Positions 1-6,493 of a stretch of DNA of 9,570 nucleotides are shown in pieces (within the stretch, counting starts at the first letter, position 1; the number at the start of each line of letters is the position of its first letter). Below the pieces are notes generated by a model, which saw only the letters and a program-made list of their open reading frames with translations, ran no database searches and was not told where the DNA came from. Source of the stretch: Rhodobacterales bacterium UBA3080 (GTDB lineage: Bacteria; Pseudomonadota; Alphaproteobacteria; Rhodobacterales; Rhodobacteraceae); NCBI GenBank assembly GCA_002366645.1, contig DFBM01000050.1, positions 1-9,570 of the forward strand, read 5' to 3'. A program made the translations under genes and the position numbers.

Positions 1-1031
1 AGCCGAGGCATCGCCTTCAGGCGCATCTGATCATCAAGCAGGCGCGGGGAATTGATAAACGTATTACGATGAATACCACCCAGACGCGCGAAGTTGGCGT
101 CTTCGAGACCCGGTATCATCTTGAACACTTCCGCTTGCGCTCCGTATTTCATCTTCGTCTGGAAGCCGACAATATTATATAGCGTTCCCAGAGCGTTATC
201 GCGACGAAGTTGAACCACTGCATGTGCTTTAATGTCTGGTTGATGGGGGTTCGTCAGACCGACGGGTTTCATCGGACCGAAGCGCAAAGTTTCGCGGCCG
301 CGTTCAGCCATCACTTCGATTGGAAGACATCCATCAAAATACGGCGTGTCCTTTTCCCAGTCTTTGAATTCGGTTTTCTCGGCGGCCAAAAGCGCATCAA
401 TGAATGCGTTATATTGTTCTTCGTCCATCGGGCAGTTGATATAGGCGGTGCGTTCTTCTTCGGTATCGCCTTTGTCATAGCGCGACTGCAACCACGCTTT
501 GCTCATGTCGATGCTTTCCGCGTAGATGATCGGTGCGATGGCGTCGAAAAACGATAGCGATGATTCATCTGTCAGCGCCAGAACGGCTTCGGCCAAGCTG
601 ACAGACGTAAGTGGCCCGGTGGCGATAATGACGCTGTCCCAGTCTTCCGGTGGAATACTTGCAACTTCGCCGCGTTCGATTGTTACCAGCGGGTGTTGCT
701 CTAGTCGCGCAGTCACGTCTGTGGAAAAAGCGTCGCGATCAACCGCAAGCGCACTTCCTGCAGGCACGGCGTGCTTGTCACCCATTTCGATGATCAGTCC
801 ACCCGCTTGCCGCATTTCCCAATGCAGCAAACCAACCGCGTTCGCCTCGTCGTCGTCAGATCTGAACGAGTTTGAACACACCAGTTCGGCGAGGTTTTGC
901 GTTTGGTGCGCGAAAGTTTCGACGTTCGGACGCATTTCATGAATGATTGCCGGCACGCCCATTTGGGCGATTTGCCATGCTGCCTCGGATCCGGCCATAC
1001 CGCCGCCGATGATATGTATAGGTTTTGTCAT
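1..1031 (-). CDS. trmFO: TrmFO, folate/FAD-dependent tRNA (uracil-54-C5)-methyltransferase, 3' end cut by window edge
   Basis: Makes ribothymidine at U54 in the tRNA T-loop in the cytoplasm, taking the carbon from methylenetetrahydrofolate and reducing with FAD and NAD(P)H (known for the family). My translation begins MTKPIHIIGGGMAGSEAAWQ, a Rossmann FAD-binding GxGxxG-type motif at residues 7-16. CSNSFRSDD follows at 52-60 and DGCLPIE at 234-240. Cys52 and Cys236 sit where the two functional cysteines of characterised TrmFO proteins lie. A GGIHRNTFINSP motif near residues 320-330 also fits the family. About 343 codons are visible against a usual 435-450, so roughly 100 C-terminal residues lie outside the window. 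The start at 1031 is supported by the FAD motif beginning within ten residues, as in homologs. No Shine-Dalgarno precedes it. It lies 60 bases downstream of the gyrA stop on the same strand, with a terminator between. No frameshift is seen. Confidence 0.97.
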   Translation of the reverse strand, partial: MTKPIHIIGGGMAGSEAAWQIAQMGVPAIIHEMRPNVETFAHQTQNLAELVCSNSFRSDDDEANAVGLLHWEMRQAGGLIIEMGDKHAVPAGSALAVDRDAFSTDVTARLEQHPLVTIERGEVASIPPEDWDSVIIATGPLTSVSLAEAVLALTDESSLSFFDAIAPIIYAESIDMSKAWLQSRYDKGDTEEERTAYINCPMDEEQYNAFIDALLAAEKTEFKDWEKDTPYFDGCLPIEVMAERGRETLRFGPMKPVGLTNPHQPDIKAHAVVQLRRDNALGTLYNIVGFQTKMKYGAQAEVFKMIPGLEDANFARLGGIHRNTFINSPRLLDDQMRLKAMPR

Positions 1032-1038
1032 GAAGGGG

Positions 1039-1044
1039 ATTTAG
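1039..1044 (-). promoter_or_regulatory. Possible -10 element for a leaderless trmFO transcript
   Basis: On the minus strand CTAAAT occupies bases -13 to -8 relative to the trmFO ATG, with CCCCTTC between and no purine-rich ribosome site. A -10 box here would place the transcription start on or next to the A of the ATG, giving a leaderless mRNA. The best -35 partner, TTTTCT with a 16-base spacer, is poor and lies in the T-run of the gyrA terminator. This is inference; read-through from gyrA is the main alternative. Confidence 0.25.
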
Positions 1045-1057
1045 GGCAGGTGGCCGC

Positions 1058-1087
1058 AAAAGAAAAGGGGCCGCGAATGCAGCCCCT
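1058..1087 (-). terminator. Intrinsic terminator after gyrA
   Basis: Read on the minus strand, GGGGCTGC pairs with GCGGCCCC across a four-base ATTC loop: eight base pairs including one G-T wobble, extendable by one A-T pair. It is followed directly by TTTTCTTTT. It begins five bases past the gyrA stop codon, the classic position for a Rho-independent terminator. Confidence 0.9.
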
Positions 1088-1091
1088 GATA

Positions 1092-3818
1092 TTATTCGAT
1101 AACATCGGCCTCTTCGGCGTCGTCGTCACCTTGTTCCGCGATCCAGGCAACCGAGATGACTGTTTCGTCTTTACCGGTATTAAACACGGTAACTCCAGAC
1201 GATCCGCGACCTTGGCGGGAAATTCCGTCAACCGGACAGCGGATGCTTTGACCGGTGGTCGTGGCGAGCATGATCTGGTCGTCGTCCTCAACCGGGAAGG
1301 CGGCAATAATTGTGTCCCCGCGGCGTCCAAGATTGGCAGCGGCGATACCCTGACCACCGCGACCCGAGACACGATATTCATGCGCAGACGAGCGCTTGCC
1401 ATAGCCCCCCGCAGTAATTGTCAGGATCCACTCTTCGAGCGCAGACAATTCGGCATAACGCTCTGAAGAGATGGTGGTCTCGACGTTTTCGATTTCAGCG
1501 CCTTCTTCACCCGTCACTGCGCGGCGCATTTTGAAGTATGCATTACGCTCGTCCGGTGTTGCGTCGACGTGACGAAGAATCGACATCGAAACCACTTCGT
1601 CGCCTTGTGCCAGCTTGATACCGCGTACACCGGTCGAGTCGCGCCCTTTGAAGACGCGCACATCAGTCACCGCAAAGCGAATAGCCTTGCCGAGTTTCGT
1701 TGTAAGCAAGAAGTCGTTGTCTTGATGGCAAATTCGCGCGTCGATTAAGCGAACACCTTCCGGTAACTTCATTGCAATTTTGCCGTTGGATTTCACGTTG
1801 GTGAAATCGGACAACGCGTTGCGACGGACGTCTCCGGTCGAGGTTGCAAAGACAATTTGTAGGTCGTCCCACTCTTCTTCGGGCACGTCAACCGGCATGA
1901 TAGCAGCTATCGAAGCGTCTTGTGGGATTGGCAAAATATTAACGATTGCCTTACCGCGTGCGTTCCGGCCACCCGGAGGCAGGCGCCATGTTTTCAGTTT
2001 GTAAACGATTCCGTCAGTTGTGAAGAACAACAGCGGTGTATGCGTATTGGCAATGAACAGCTGGGTAACGAAATCTTCGTCTTTGGTGCTCATGCCTTGC
2101 GTGCCCTTGCCGCCCCGTTTCTGGCTGCGGAATTCTTCGATCATGGTACGTTTGATGTAACCGGAGTTGGTGACGGTAACGACCATGTCTTCGGATTCGA
2201 TCAGGTCTTCGTCATCCATATCGCCAGTGAAATCAATGATTTCCGAGCGGCGAGGGACTGCGAACATCTCTTTAACTTCGGCCAACTCGGCAGAAATAAT
2301 GCTCATGATCCGCTCGCGGGAACGCAGGATTTCCAGGTAATCTTTGATTTTACCGGCTAGTTCCTGGAGCTCGTCTGTAACCTCTTTTACGCCCATTGCG
2401 GTCAAGCGTTGCAGGCGTAATTCCAGAATGGCGCGGGCTTGGGTCTCGGACAGGTAATAGGTGCCGTCGTCGTTGATTTTATGGCTCGGATCGTCGATCA
2501 AACGAATGTAATCGGCGATGTCTTGCGCAGGCCAGCGACGATCCATCAGTTTTGTGCGGGCTTCTGCAGGGTCTTTTGACGAGCGGATTGTCGCAACAAT
2601 TTCGTCAACATTCGACACGGCTACGGCCAATCCACAAAGGATATGGCTGCGTTCGCGTGCCTTGCGCAGTTCAAACGCGGTGCGGCGTGCGACGACTTCT
2701 TCGCGGAAGGCGATAAATGACGTCAGGAATTTCCGTAGGTCGAGTTGTTCCGGACGCCCCCCATTTAGAGCCAACATGTTGCAGCCAAAGCTGGTTTGCA
2801 TCGGCGTGAAACGGAAGAGTTGGTTCAAAACGACTTCGGGTGTAGCATCGCGTTTCAGTTCCACCACGACCCGCACGCCGAAACGGTCGGATTCGTCTTG
2901 AACGTGGGCGATGCCTTCGATTTTCTTGTCGCGCGCCAGATGTGCGATTTTTTCAATCATCGTGGCTTTGTTCACCTGATACGGAATCTCGTGCACCACA
3001 ATCGCGAAACGGTCCTTGCGGATTTCTTCCACGGAAGTTTTGGAGCGAGTGACGACGGATCCGCGCCCCTCGGTATAGGCTTTACGCGCGCCAGCATTAC
3101 CTAGAATGACACCGCCCGTCGGGAAATCAGGGGCGGGGATGTATTCCATCAACTGAATCGAATCTAGGTCAGGCTGTTCGATCAGGGCCTGTGTTGCGTC
3201 GATTACTTCGCCGAGGTTGTGCGGCGGAATGTTTGTAGCCATACCAACGGCGATGCCGCCCGCGCCATTCACCAGCATGTTTGGATAGCGCGCAGGCAGA
3301 ACAGAAGGTTCCTGATCTTTGCCGTCGTAGTTATCCTGAAAATCGACAGTGTCTTTTTCGATGTCGGCGAGCAACGAGTTTGCGGTTTTCGCCATCCGCA
3401 CCTCGGTGTAACGCATCGCCGCGGCTTTATCGCCGTCCATCGAGCCGAAGTTGCCCTGACCGTCTAGTAACGGCAGCGACATCGAGAAATCCTGCGCCAT
3501 GCGAACCAGTGCGTCGTAAATAGCGCTGTCACCGTGAGGGTGATACTTACCCATCGTGTCCCCGACCGGGCGTGCTGATTTGCGGTAGGACTTGTCGAAC
3601 GTGTTGTTAGTTTCGTACATCGCATATAGAATACGGCGGTGAACCGGTTTCAGGCCGTCCCGCAAATCGGGGATAGCGCGCGACACGATTACGCTCATCG
3701 CATAGTCCAGATACGAGGTTTTCATCTCGTCTACGATGGAAATATTGGGCCCGTCGTAAACTGCACGCTCGGGTGGCTGTTCGCCTTCGTTTTCCGGAGT
3801 ATTCGTATCATCGGTCAT
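1092..3818 (-). CDS. gyrA: DNA gyrase subunit A
   Basis: Breaks and rejoins DNA in the A2B2 gyrase complex that introduces negative supercoils using ATP hydrolysed by GyrB. The protein has 908 residues. The winged-helix/tower cleavage domain spans roughly 25-530. The active-site tyrosine is Tyr137 in AAAMRYTEV, equivalent to E. coli Tyr122. The quinolone-resistance region KYHPHGDSAIYD (91-102) carries Ser98 and Asp102, equivalent to E. coli Ser83 and Asp87, so it is in the susceptible form. The C-terminal beta-pinwheel contains the GyrA box QKRGGKG at 566-572, which is diagnostic for gyrase rather than ParC, and a related GRGGQG motif in a later blade. The protein ends in an acidic tail (EQGDDDAEEADVIE). 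The N-terminus is about 15 residues longer than in E. coli, a hydrophilic extension. No clear Shine-Dalgarno lies before the ATG. gyrB is not in the window. It lies downstream of a bactofilin gene but is isolated by terminators on both sides, so it is probably monocistronic. Confidence 0.99.
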   Translation of the reverse strand: MTDDTNTPENEGEQPPERAVYDGPNISIVDEMKTSYLDYAMSVIVSRAIPDLRDGLKPVHRRILYAMYETNNTFDKSYRKSARPVGDTMGKYHPHGDSAIYDALVRMAQDFSMSLPLLDGQGNFGSMDGDKAAAMRYTEVRMAKTANSLLADIEKDTVDFQDNYDGKDQEPSVLPARYPNMLVNGAGGIAVGMATNIPPHNLGEVIDATQALIEQPDLDSIQLMEYIPAPDFPTGGVILGNAGARKAYTEGRGSVVTRSKTSVEEIRKDRFAIVVHEIPYQVNKATMIEKIAHLARDKKIEGIAHVQDESDRFGVRVVVELKRDATPEVVLNQLFRFTPMQTSFGCNMLALNGGRPEQLDLRKFLTSFIAFREEVVARRTAFELRKARERSHILCGLAVAVSNVDEIVATIRSSKDPAEARTKLMDRRWPAQDIADYIRLIDDPSHKINDDGTYYLSETQARAILELRLQRLTAMGVKEVTDELQELAGKIKDYLEILRSRERIMSIISAELAEVKEMFAVPRRSEIIDFTGDMDDEDLIESEDMVVTVTNSGYIKRTMIEEFRSQKRGGKGTQGMSTKDEDFVTQLFIANTHTPLLFFTTDGIVYKLKTWRLPPGGRNARGKAIVNILPIPQDASIAAIMPVDVPEEEWDDLQIVFATSTGDVRRNALSDFTNVKSNGKIAMKLPEGVRLIDARICHQDNDFLLTTKLGKAIRFAVTDVRVFKGRDSTGVRGIKLAQGDEVVSMSILRHVDATPDERNAYFKMRRAVTGEEGAEIENVETTISSERYAELSALEEWILTITAGGYGKRSSAHEYRVSGRGGQGIAAANLGRRGDTIIAAFPVEDDDQIMLATTTGQSIRCPVDGISRQGRGSSGVTVFNTGKDETVISVAWIAEQGDDDAEEADVIE

Positions 3819-3930
3819 AATCGGGCCATTTCGTGTAAAACACCAATATCTTGTGTCCTGAAGTGTAACCGATAACCATATACGACTTCAATCAGGAAGG
3901 TTCAGAAACCCTCGGTTTAAGACGTAAAGT
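3819..3930 (-). promoter_or_regulatory. gyrA: gyrA leader and promoter region (no box assigned with confidence)
   Basis: The 112 bases between the upstream bactofilin terminator and the gyrA start must hold the gyrA promoter if that terminator works. The region is AT-richer than the flanking genes. The best sigma-70-like candidates I can find (TTGAAG with a 17-base spacer to TTACAC, or CTGAAC with 17 to TATATG) match consensus only partly, so I name no start site. No strong hairpin is seen in the leader. Confidence 0.3.
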
Positions 3931-3932
3931 TA

Positions 3933-3965
3933 TAGAAAAGGGGCCCCGGATGAACCGAAACCCCT
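3933..3965 (-). terminator. Intrinsic terminator after the peptidase-bactofilin module
   Basis: On the minus strand GGGGTTTCGG pairs with CCGGGGCCCC around a TTCAT loop: ten base pairs, three of them G-T wobbles, plus a closing A-T pair. It is followed by TTTTCTATA. Because of the wobbles the hairpin forms only in the minus-strand RNA (A-C mismatches in the other direction), which fixes its orientation. It starts about 30 bases past the bactofilin stop. Confidence 0.85.
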
Positions 3966-3996
3966 AAATTTTTGTAACAGCACTGCTGCCTGATGC

Positions 3997-4455
3997 TTAA
4001 GAAGCGGATTTTGGTGTTTTGGCAGAAAGTGGATCATCCTGACGCTGAACAGTGCCTTCAAAATGTGCACCGCTTTCAATCGCGATTGTTTTGTGGATGA
4101 TGTCACCCTCAACGCGTGCAGTCGCTGTCAGGCGTACCTTCAGGCCACGCAGGCGGCCGACAACACGACCGTTAACCACAACGTCGTCTGCAATCACTTC
4201 ACCTTTGATCGTTGCGCCTTCGCCAACGGTCAAAAGATGTGCGCGAATGTCGCCTTCGACGGTACCTTCAACTTGAACGTCACCGGTTGTTGTCACGTTG
4301 CCTTTGATCGTCAGATCGGACGAAAGGATCGACGGAGCCGGCTTTGGCTTTGCCGATGCTGCAGGCGCAGAAGAAGCCGGTTTGGACGAGCTTGCGCTTG
4401 GAGTAGAAGTCGGAGTCGTTGCGGGCGCATCGCCCGATTTTGGTTTAGTAAACAT
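3997..4455 (-). CDS. Bactofilin family cytoskeletal protein
   Basis: Bactofilins polymerise without nucleotide into filaments on the inner face of the membrane and scaffold cell-wall enzymes (known for the family). Residues 1-40 form a low-complexity linker rich in Ser, Ala, Pro, Thr and Lys. The bactofilin beta-helix domain runs from about 42 (SILSSDLTIKGNV) to 138 (ESGAHFEGTV), with repeating turns such as EGTVEGDI, IKGEVIADD and VNGRVVGRL typical of the right-handed helix. The tail from 139 is short and polar. At 152 residues it has normal family length. The ATG overlaps the last 11 bases of the upstream M23 peptidase gene and is preceded by AGGA four bases away, indicating translational coupling. 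A strong terminator follows. An M23 peptidase next to a bactofilin recalls the csd1-ccmA pair of Helicobacter pylori, where both set cell shape. A role in localising the neighbouring peptidase is inference. Confidence 0.95.
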   Translation of the reverse strand: MFTKPKSGDAPATTPTSTPSASSSKPASSAPAASAKPKPAPSILSSDLTIKGNVTTTGDVQVEGTVEGDIRAHLLTVGEGATIKGEVIADDVVVNGRVVGRLRGLKVRLTATARVEGDIIHKTIAIESGAHFEGTVQRQDDPLSAKTPKSAS

Positions 4456-5806
4456 TTTGTCCTGCCTTTATATATTCCATCGGATTGACGGCTTTACCGT
4501 CAGTGTGAACTTCATAGTGAAGATGGGGGCCACTGCTTCGACCAGTATTCCCCATATCACCAATTCTTTCGCCGCGCGAGACCCTCTGGCCCTTGGTCAC
4601 GCGGATTTTGCTTTGATGTGCATAAACGGTTTCGAAACCGAACTCATGCGAAATCTTTACGACATTACCATAACCGGTTTGCCATCCGGCAAAGCTGACG
4701 ACACCATCTGCGGTGGCATAGATCGGGCTGCCAGTTGCTCCCGCCATGTCTACACCCTTGTGCAGTTTTCCGTTACGTGGACCAAAATGGCTTGAATAGC
4801 GGAACGTCGTTAACACAGGCATTGCGAGGGGTAGTTTGCCCGCTGCGATATTATATATTTGCACCGTGTCCAGATCACGCATCAAGGCCTCGAGCCGCAT
4901 GTCCGCCGCGTCGTACCCTACAAATTCAACATCATCCAAAGCGAAGCTTAACCCGCCAGAGCCCGAATAATTACGACGCACATTCGCGAGCAAACTGTCG
5001 ACGTCCATACCGGTGCGCTTAAACATCGCTTTTAGCGGACCTAGTGAGATGAGAACCGCTTCTTCCAGTTGGGTTATCATCCGGTCGCGCCGCTGTGCGT
5101 CCAGTTTTATCCGTTGTTCGGTTTCCGTGATCTGGTTCTCAAGCGATACAGTGTAGTCGATTGCGTCGTCACGGGTCTGGAGTGTTTCTGAAAGTACATC
5201 GTTAAGCGCGGTTACGGTAACTTTCAGTTCATGCTCGCTGGACTCGCGAGGACCACTTCCTTCAGCACTAGCCGCAAATTCGGCTTGCAGGCCATCTAGC
5301 CCGGCTTGGGCCGCATTTCTTTCCGCGATCACCGAGTTCAATTTTCGTTGTAGCGCAAAAAGTGTGATCTTCTGTTCGTTTTGAACGGTCATCGCATCGA
5401 TCAGATCGTCTTGTTGTGACGATACTTGTTCCAACGCCAAAGTGAAACGCGCCTGCATCGCTTGCGACTGGCGTGCAAATTCGTCCCGCTCGGTGGAAAG
5501 CTCGGTCAAACGCAATTCGTATGCGTCCTGCAGGGATTCACTGCGGGCCTGCGCGTTATCTGATTCAAAGCTGCTGGAGATGGTCGCTGTGGTCGCGACA
5601 ACGAGCCAGCCGAGTGCCAGCGTGGCTCCAGTCAGTAAAACCAAACGCGTGATAGGCGAAAAGGTCAGCTCGCGCTGATCGGTGCGCGTCTTCATGACGA
5701 GCGTCTGTTCTGGCAAAAACTTGGCAAGCGGTTTATTCACCGCTTTGAAAAACTGCGACATTAAACGCCCGCACCCTGTTTGTCGTCGCCAGTCATCAGG
5801 CAACAT
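4445..5806 (-). CDS. Membrane-anchored coiled-coil M23 (LytM) peptidoglycan endopeptidase
   Basis: Predicted zinc endopeptidase that cuts peptide cross-links in the cell wall, acting in the periplasm. Of 453 residues, about 1-52 are cytoplasmic and basic. One transmembrane helix lies at about 53-76 (LVLLTGATLALGWLVVATTA). Long charged coiled-coil stretches run from about 85 to 250, followed by the LytM domain at about 335-445. All zinc and catalytic residues are present: His349 and Asp353 in LHKGVDMAG, His397 in YAHQ, and His428 and His430 in GPHLHYEV. It is therefore likely an active enzyme rather than an EnvC/NlpD-type activator. I use the upstream ATG at 5806 because AGG lies six bases before it. 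Met16 at 5761 (MSQFFKAVNK) has a weaker site but fits the start I expect for homologs and cannot be excluded. Its stop overlaps the bactofilin start. The 112-base gap from bcp contains no strong terminator, so co-transcription with bcp is possible. Confidence 0.95.
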   Translation of the reverse strand: MLPDDWRRQTGCGRLMSQFFKAVNKPLAKFLPEQTLVMKTRTDQRELTFSPITRLVLLTGATLALGWLVVATTATISSSFESDNAQARSESLQDAYELRLTELSTERDEFARQSQAMQARFTLALEQVSSQQDDLIDAMTVQNEQKITLFALQRKLNSVIAERNAAQAGLDGLQAEFAASAEGSGPRESSEHELKVTVTALNDVLSETLQTRDDAIDYTVSLENQITETEQRIKLDAQRRDRMITQLEEAVLISLGPLKAMFKRTGMDVDSLLANVRRNYSGSGGLSFALDDVEFVGYDAADMRLEALMRDLDTVQIYNIAAGKLPLAMPVLTTFRYSSHFGPRNGKLHKGVDMAGATGSPIYATADGVVSFAGWQTGYGNVVKISHEFGFETVYAHQSKIRVTKGQRVSRGERIGDMGNTGRSSGPHLHYEVHTDGKAVNPMEYIKAGQNVY

Positions 5807-5816
5807 TTTTTTCCTA
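5807..5816 (-). promoter_or_regulatory. Ribosome binding site deciding the M23 peptidase start
   Basis: On the minus strand TAGG is followed by six A residues and then the ATG at 5806. AGG six bases upstream of an ATG is a better Shine-Dalgarno arrangement than anything before the in-frame Met codon at 5761, where only GGG runs within a G/C-rich stretch are found. This supports the longer protein, although the extra 15 residues look unconserved in character. Confidence 0.55.
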
Positions 5817-5918
5817 ATGGTGGATATGAAAATATCGCGGTCATAGCAACTAAAAACCCCAAACGGGCCGAACAGCTGGCGAAGATTGGCTCACGCAGCA
5901 ACGTCAGCACGGAAATGT

Positions 5919-6377
5919 TTAAACCTCTTTCGCGGCTTCCAGAACCTCCGCCACGTGACCTTTGACTTTCACTTTGTGCCAAATATTCTGTACTACGCCT
6001 GCGCCGTCGATAAGAAATGTTGTGCGCTCGATTCCCATATAGGTGCGGCCATACATATTCTTTTCGACCCAACATCCTAGCGGCTCGATCAGGGTTCCGT
6101 TCTCGTCGGACAGCAACGGAACACCCAGACTGTGCTTTTCGATGAACTTGTCATGTTTTTTTACGGTATCTTTGGATAGTCCAACAACAACGGCGCCAGC
6201 TTTGTCGAATTCGTCGCGCGTCGCCGTAAATTCGATCGATTCCGTCGTGCAGCCGGGGGTGTCATCTTTTGGATACAGGAAGAGCACCAACTTCTTCCCT
6301 CTAAAATCAGACAGGGTCAATTCACCGCCTCCGTCGCGTGGGAGAGTGAAGGATGGGAATTTATCGCCGACTTGCAT
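5919..6377 (-). CDS. bcp: Peroxiredoxin of the Bcp/PrxQ type
   Basis: Thioredoxin-dependent thiol peroxidase that reduces hydrogen peroxide and organic hydroperoxides in the cytoplasm. The 152 residues are full length for the family. The peroxidatic cysteine is Cys43 in PKDDTPGCTTES, with the family Pro-x-x-x-Thr-x-x-Cys arrangement. The C-terminal signature KNMYGRTYMGIERTTFLI (about 106-123) is typical. The resolving cysteine five residues after the peroxidatic one, found in E. coli Bcp, is absent (a Glu-Phe-containing stretch instead). The only other cysteine is Cys102 in EPLGCWVEK, so it is either a 1-Cys enzyme or uses Cys102. The start at 6377 has a clear AGGAGA five bases upstream. It is divergent from queA across 116 bases and is followed on the same strand by the M23 peptidase gene, with no obvious functional link. 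Confidence 0.95.
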   Translation of the reverse strand: MQVGDKFPSFTLPRDGGGELTLSDFRGKKLVLFLYPKDDTPGCTTESIEFTATRDEFDKAGAVVVGLSKDTVKKHDKFIEKHSLGVPLLSDENGTLIEPLGCWVEKNMYGRTYMGIERTTFLIDGAGVVQNIWHKVKVKGHVAEVLEAAKEV

Positions 6378-6493
6378 GGTTGTCTCCTGAGTTTTGTGCT
6401 GACAATACCAATCGGGGCGGGAATGAAAACTAGTAAAACCGCTTTTCAGACCTTTGGTTACGTATTACAGCGGCACAAACTGGAGAGGCCGTT
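6378..6493. promoter_or_regulatory. Divergent bcp/queA promoter region
   Basis: The 116 bases between the two divergent start codons must carry both promoters. For bcp, TTTTCA with a 16-base spacer to TATTGT on the minus strand (about 60 to 30 bases before the ATG) matches consensus at four of six positions in each box. For queA I see no pair I would defend, only TATTAC at about 6463-6468. Both genes have good ribosome sites (AGGAGA for bcp, GGAGAGG for queA). I see no preQ1 riboswitch-like structure, though this was judged by eye only. Confidence 0.4.

Noticed and set aside
1028..1402. Long open frames on both strands inside gyrA and trmFO
   Set aside because: They are antisense or out-of-frame shadows of two unmistakable genes, have unbalanced composition and show no family motifs.
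3510..3548. Possible quinolone-resistance change in GyrA
   Set aside because: Ser98 and Asp102 (E. coli 83 and 87) are both the susceptible residues.
3899..3918. Small inverted repeats in the gyrA leader (AAACC-CTC-GGTTT and GGTT...AACC)
   Set aside because: Stems of four to five bases with short loops are expected by chance, and nothing near them suggests a regulatory role.
5840..5870. GGCCCGTTTGGGGTTTTT on the minus strand after bcp as a terminator
   Set aside because: Only a three-pair stem can form before the T-run, too weak to call, although it could cause partial termination.
5780..5965. Short plus-strand open frame in the bcp-M23 gap, reading somewhat protein-like (61 codons)
   Set aside because: It overlaps the bcp 3' end antisense, has no clear ribosome site and matches no family I recognise.
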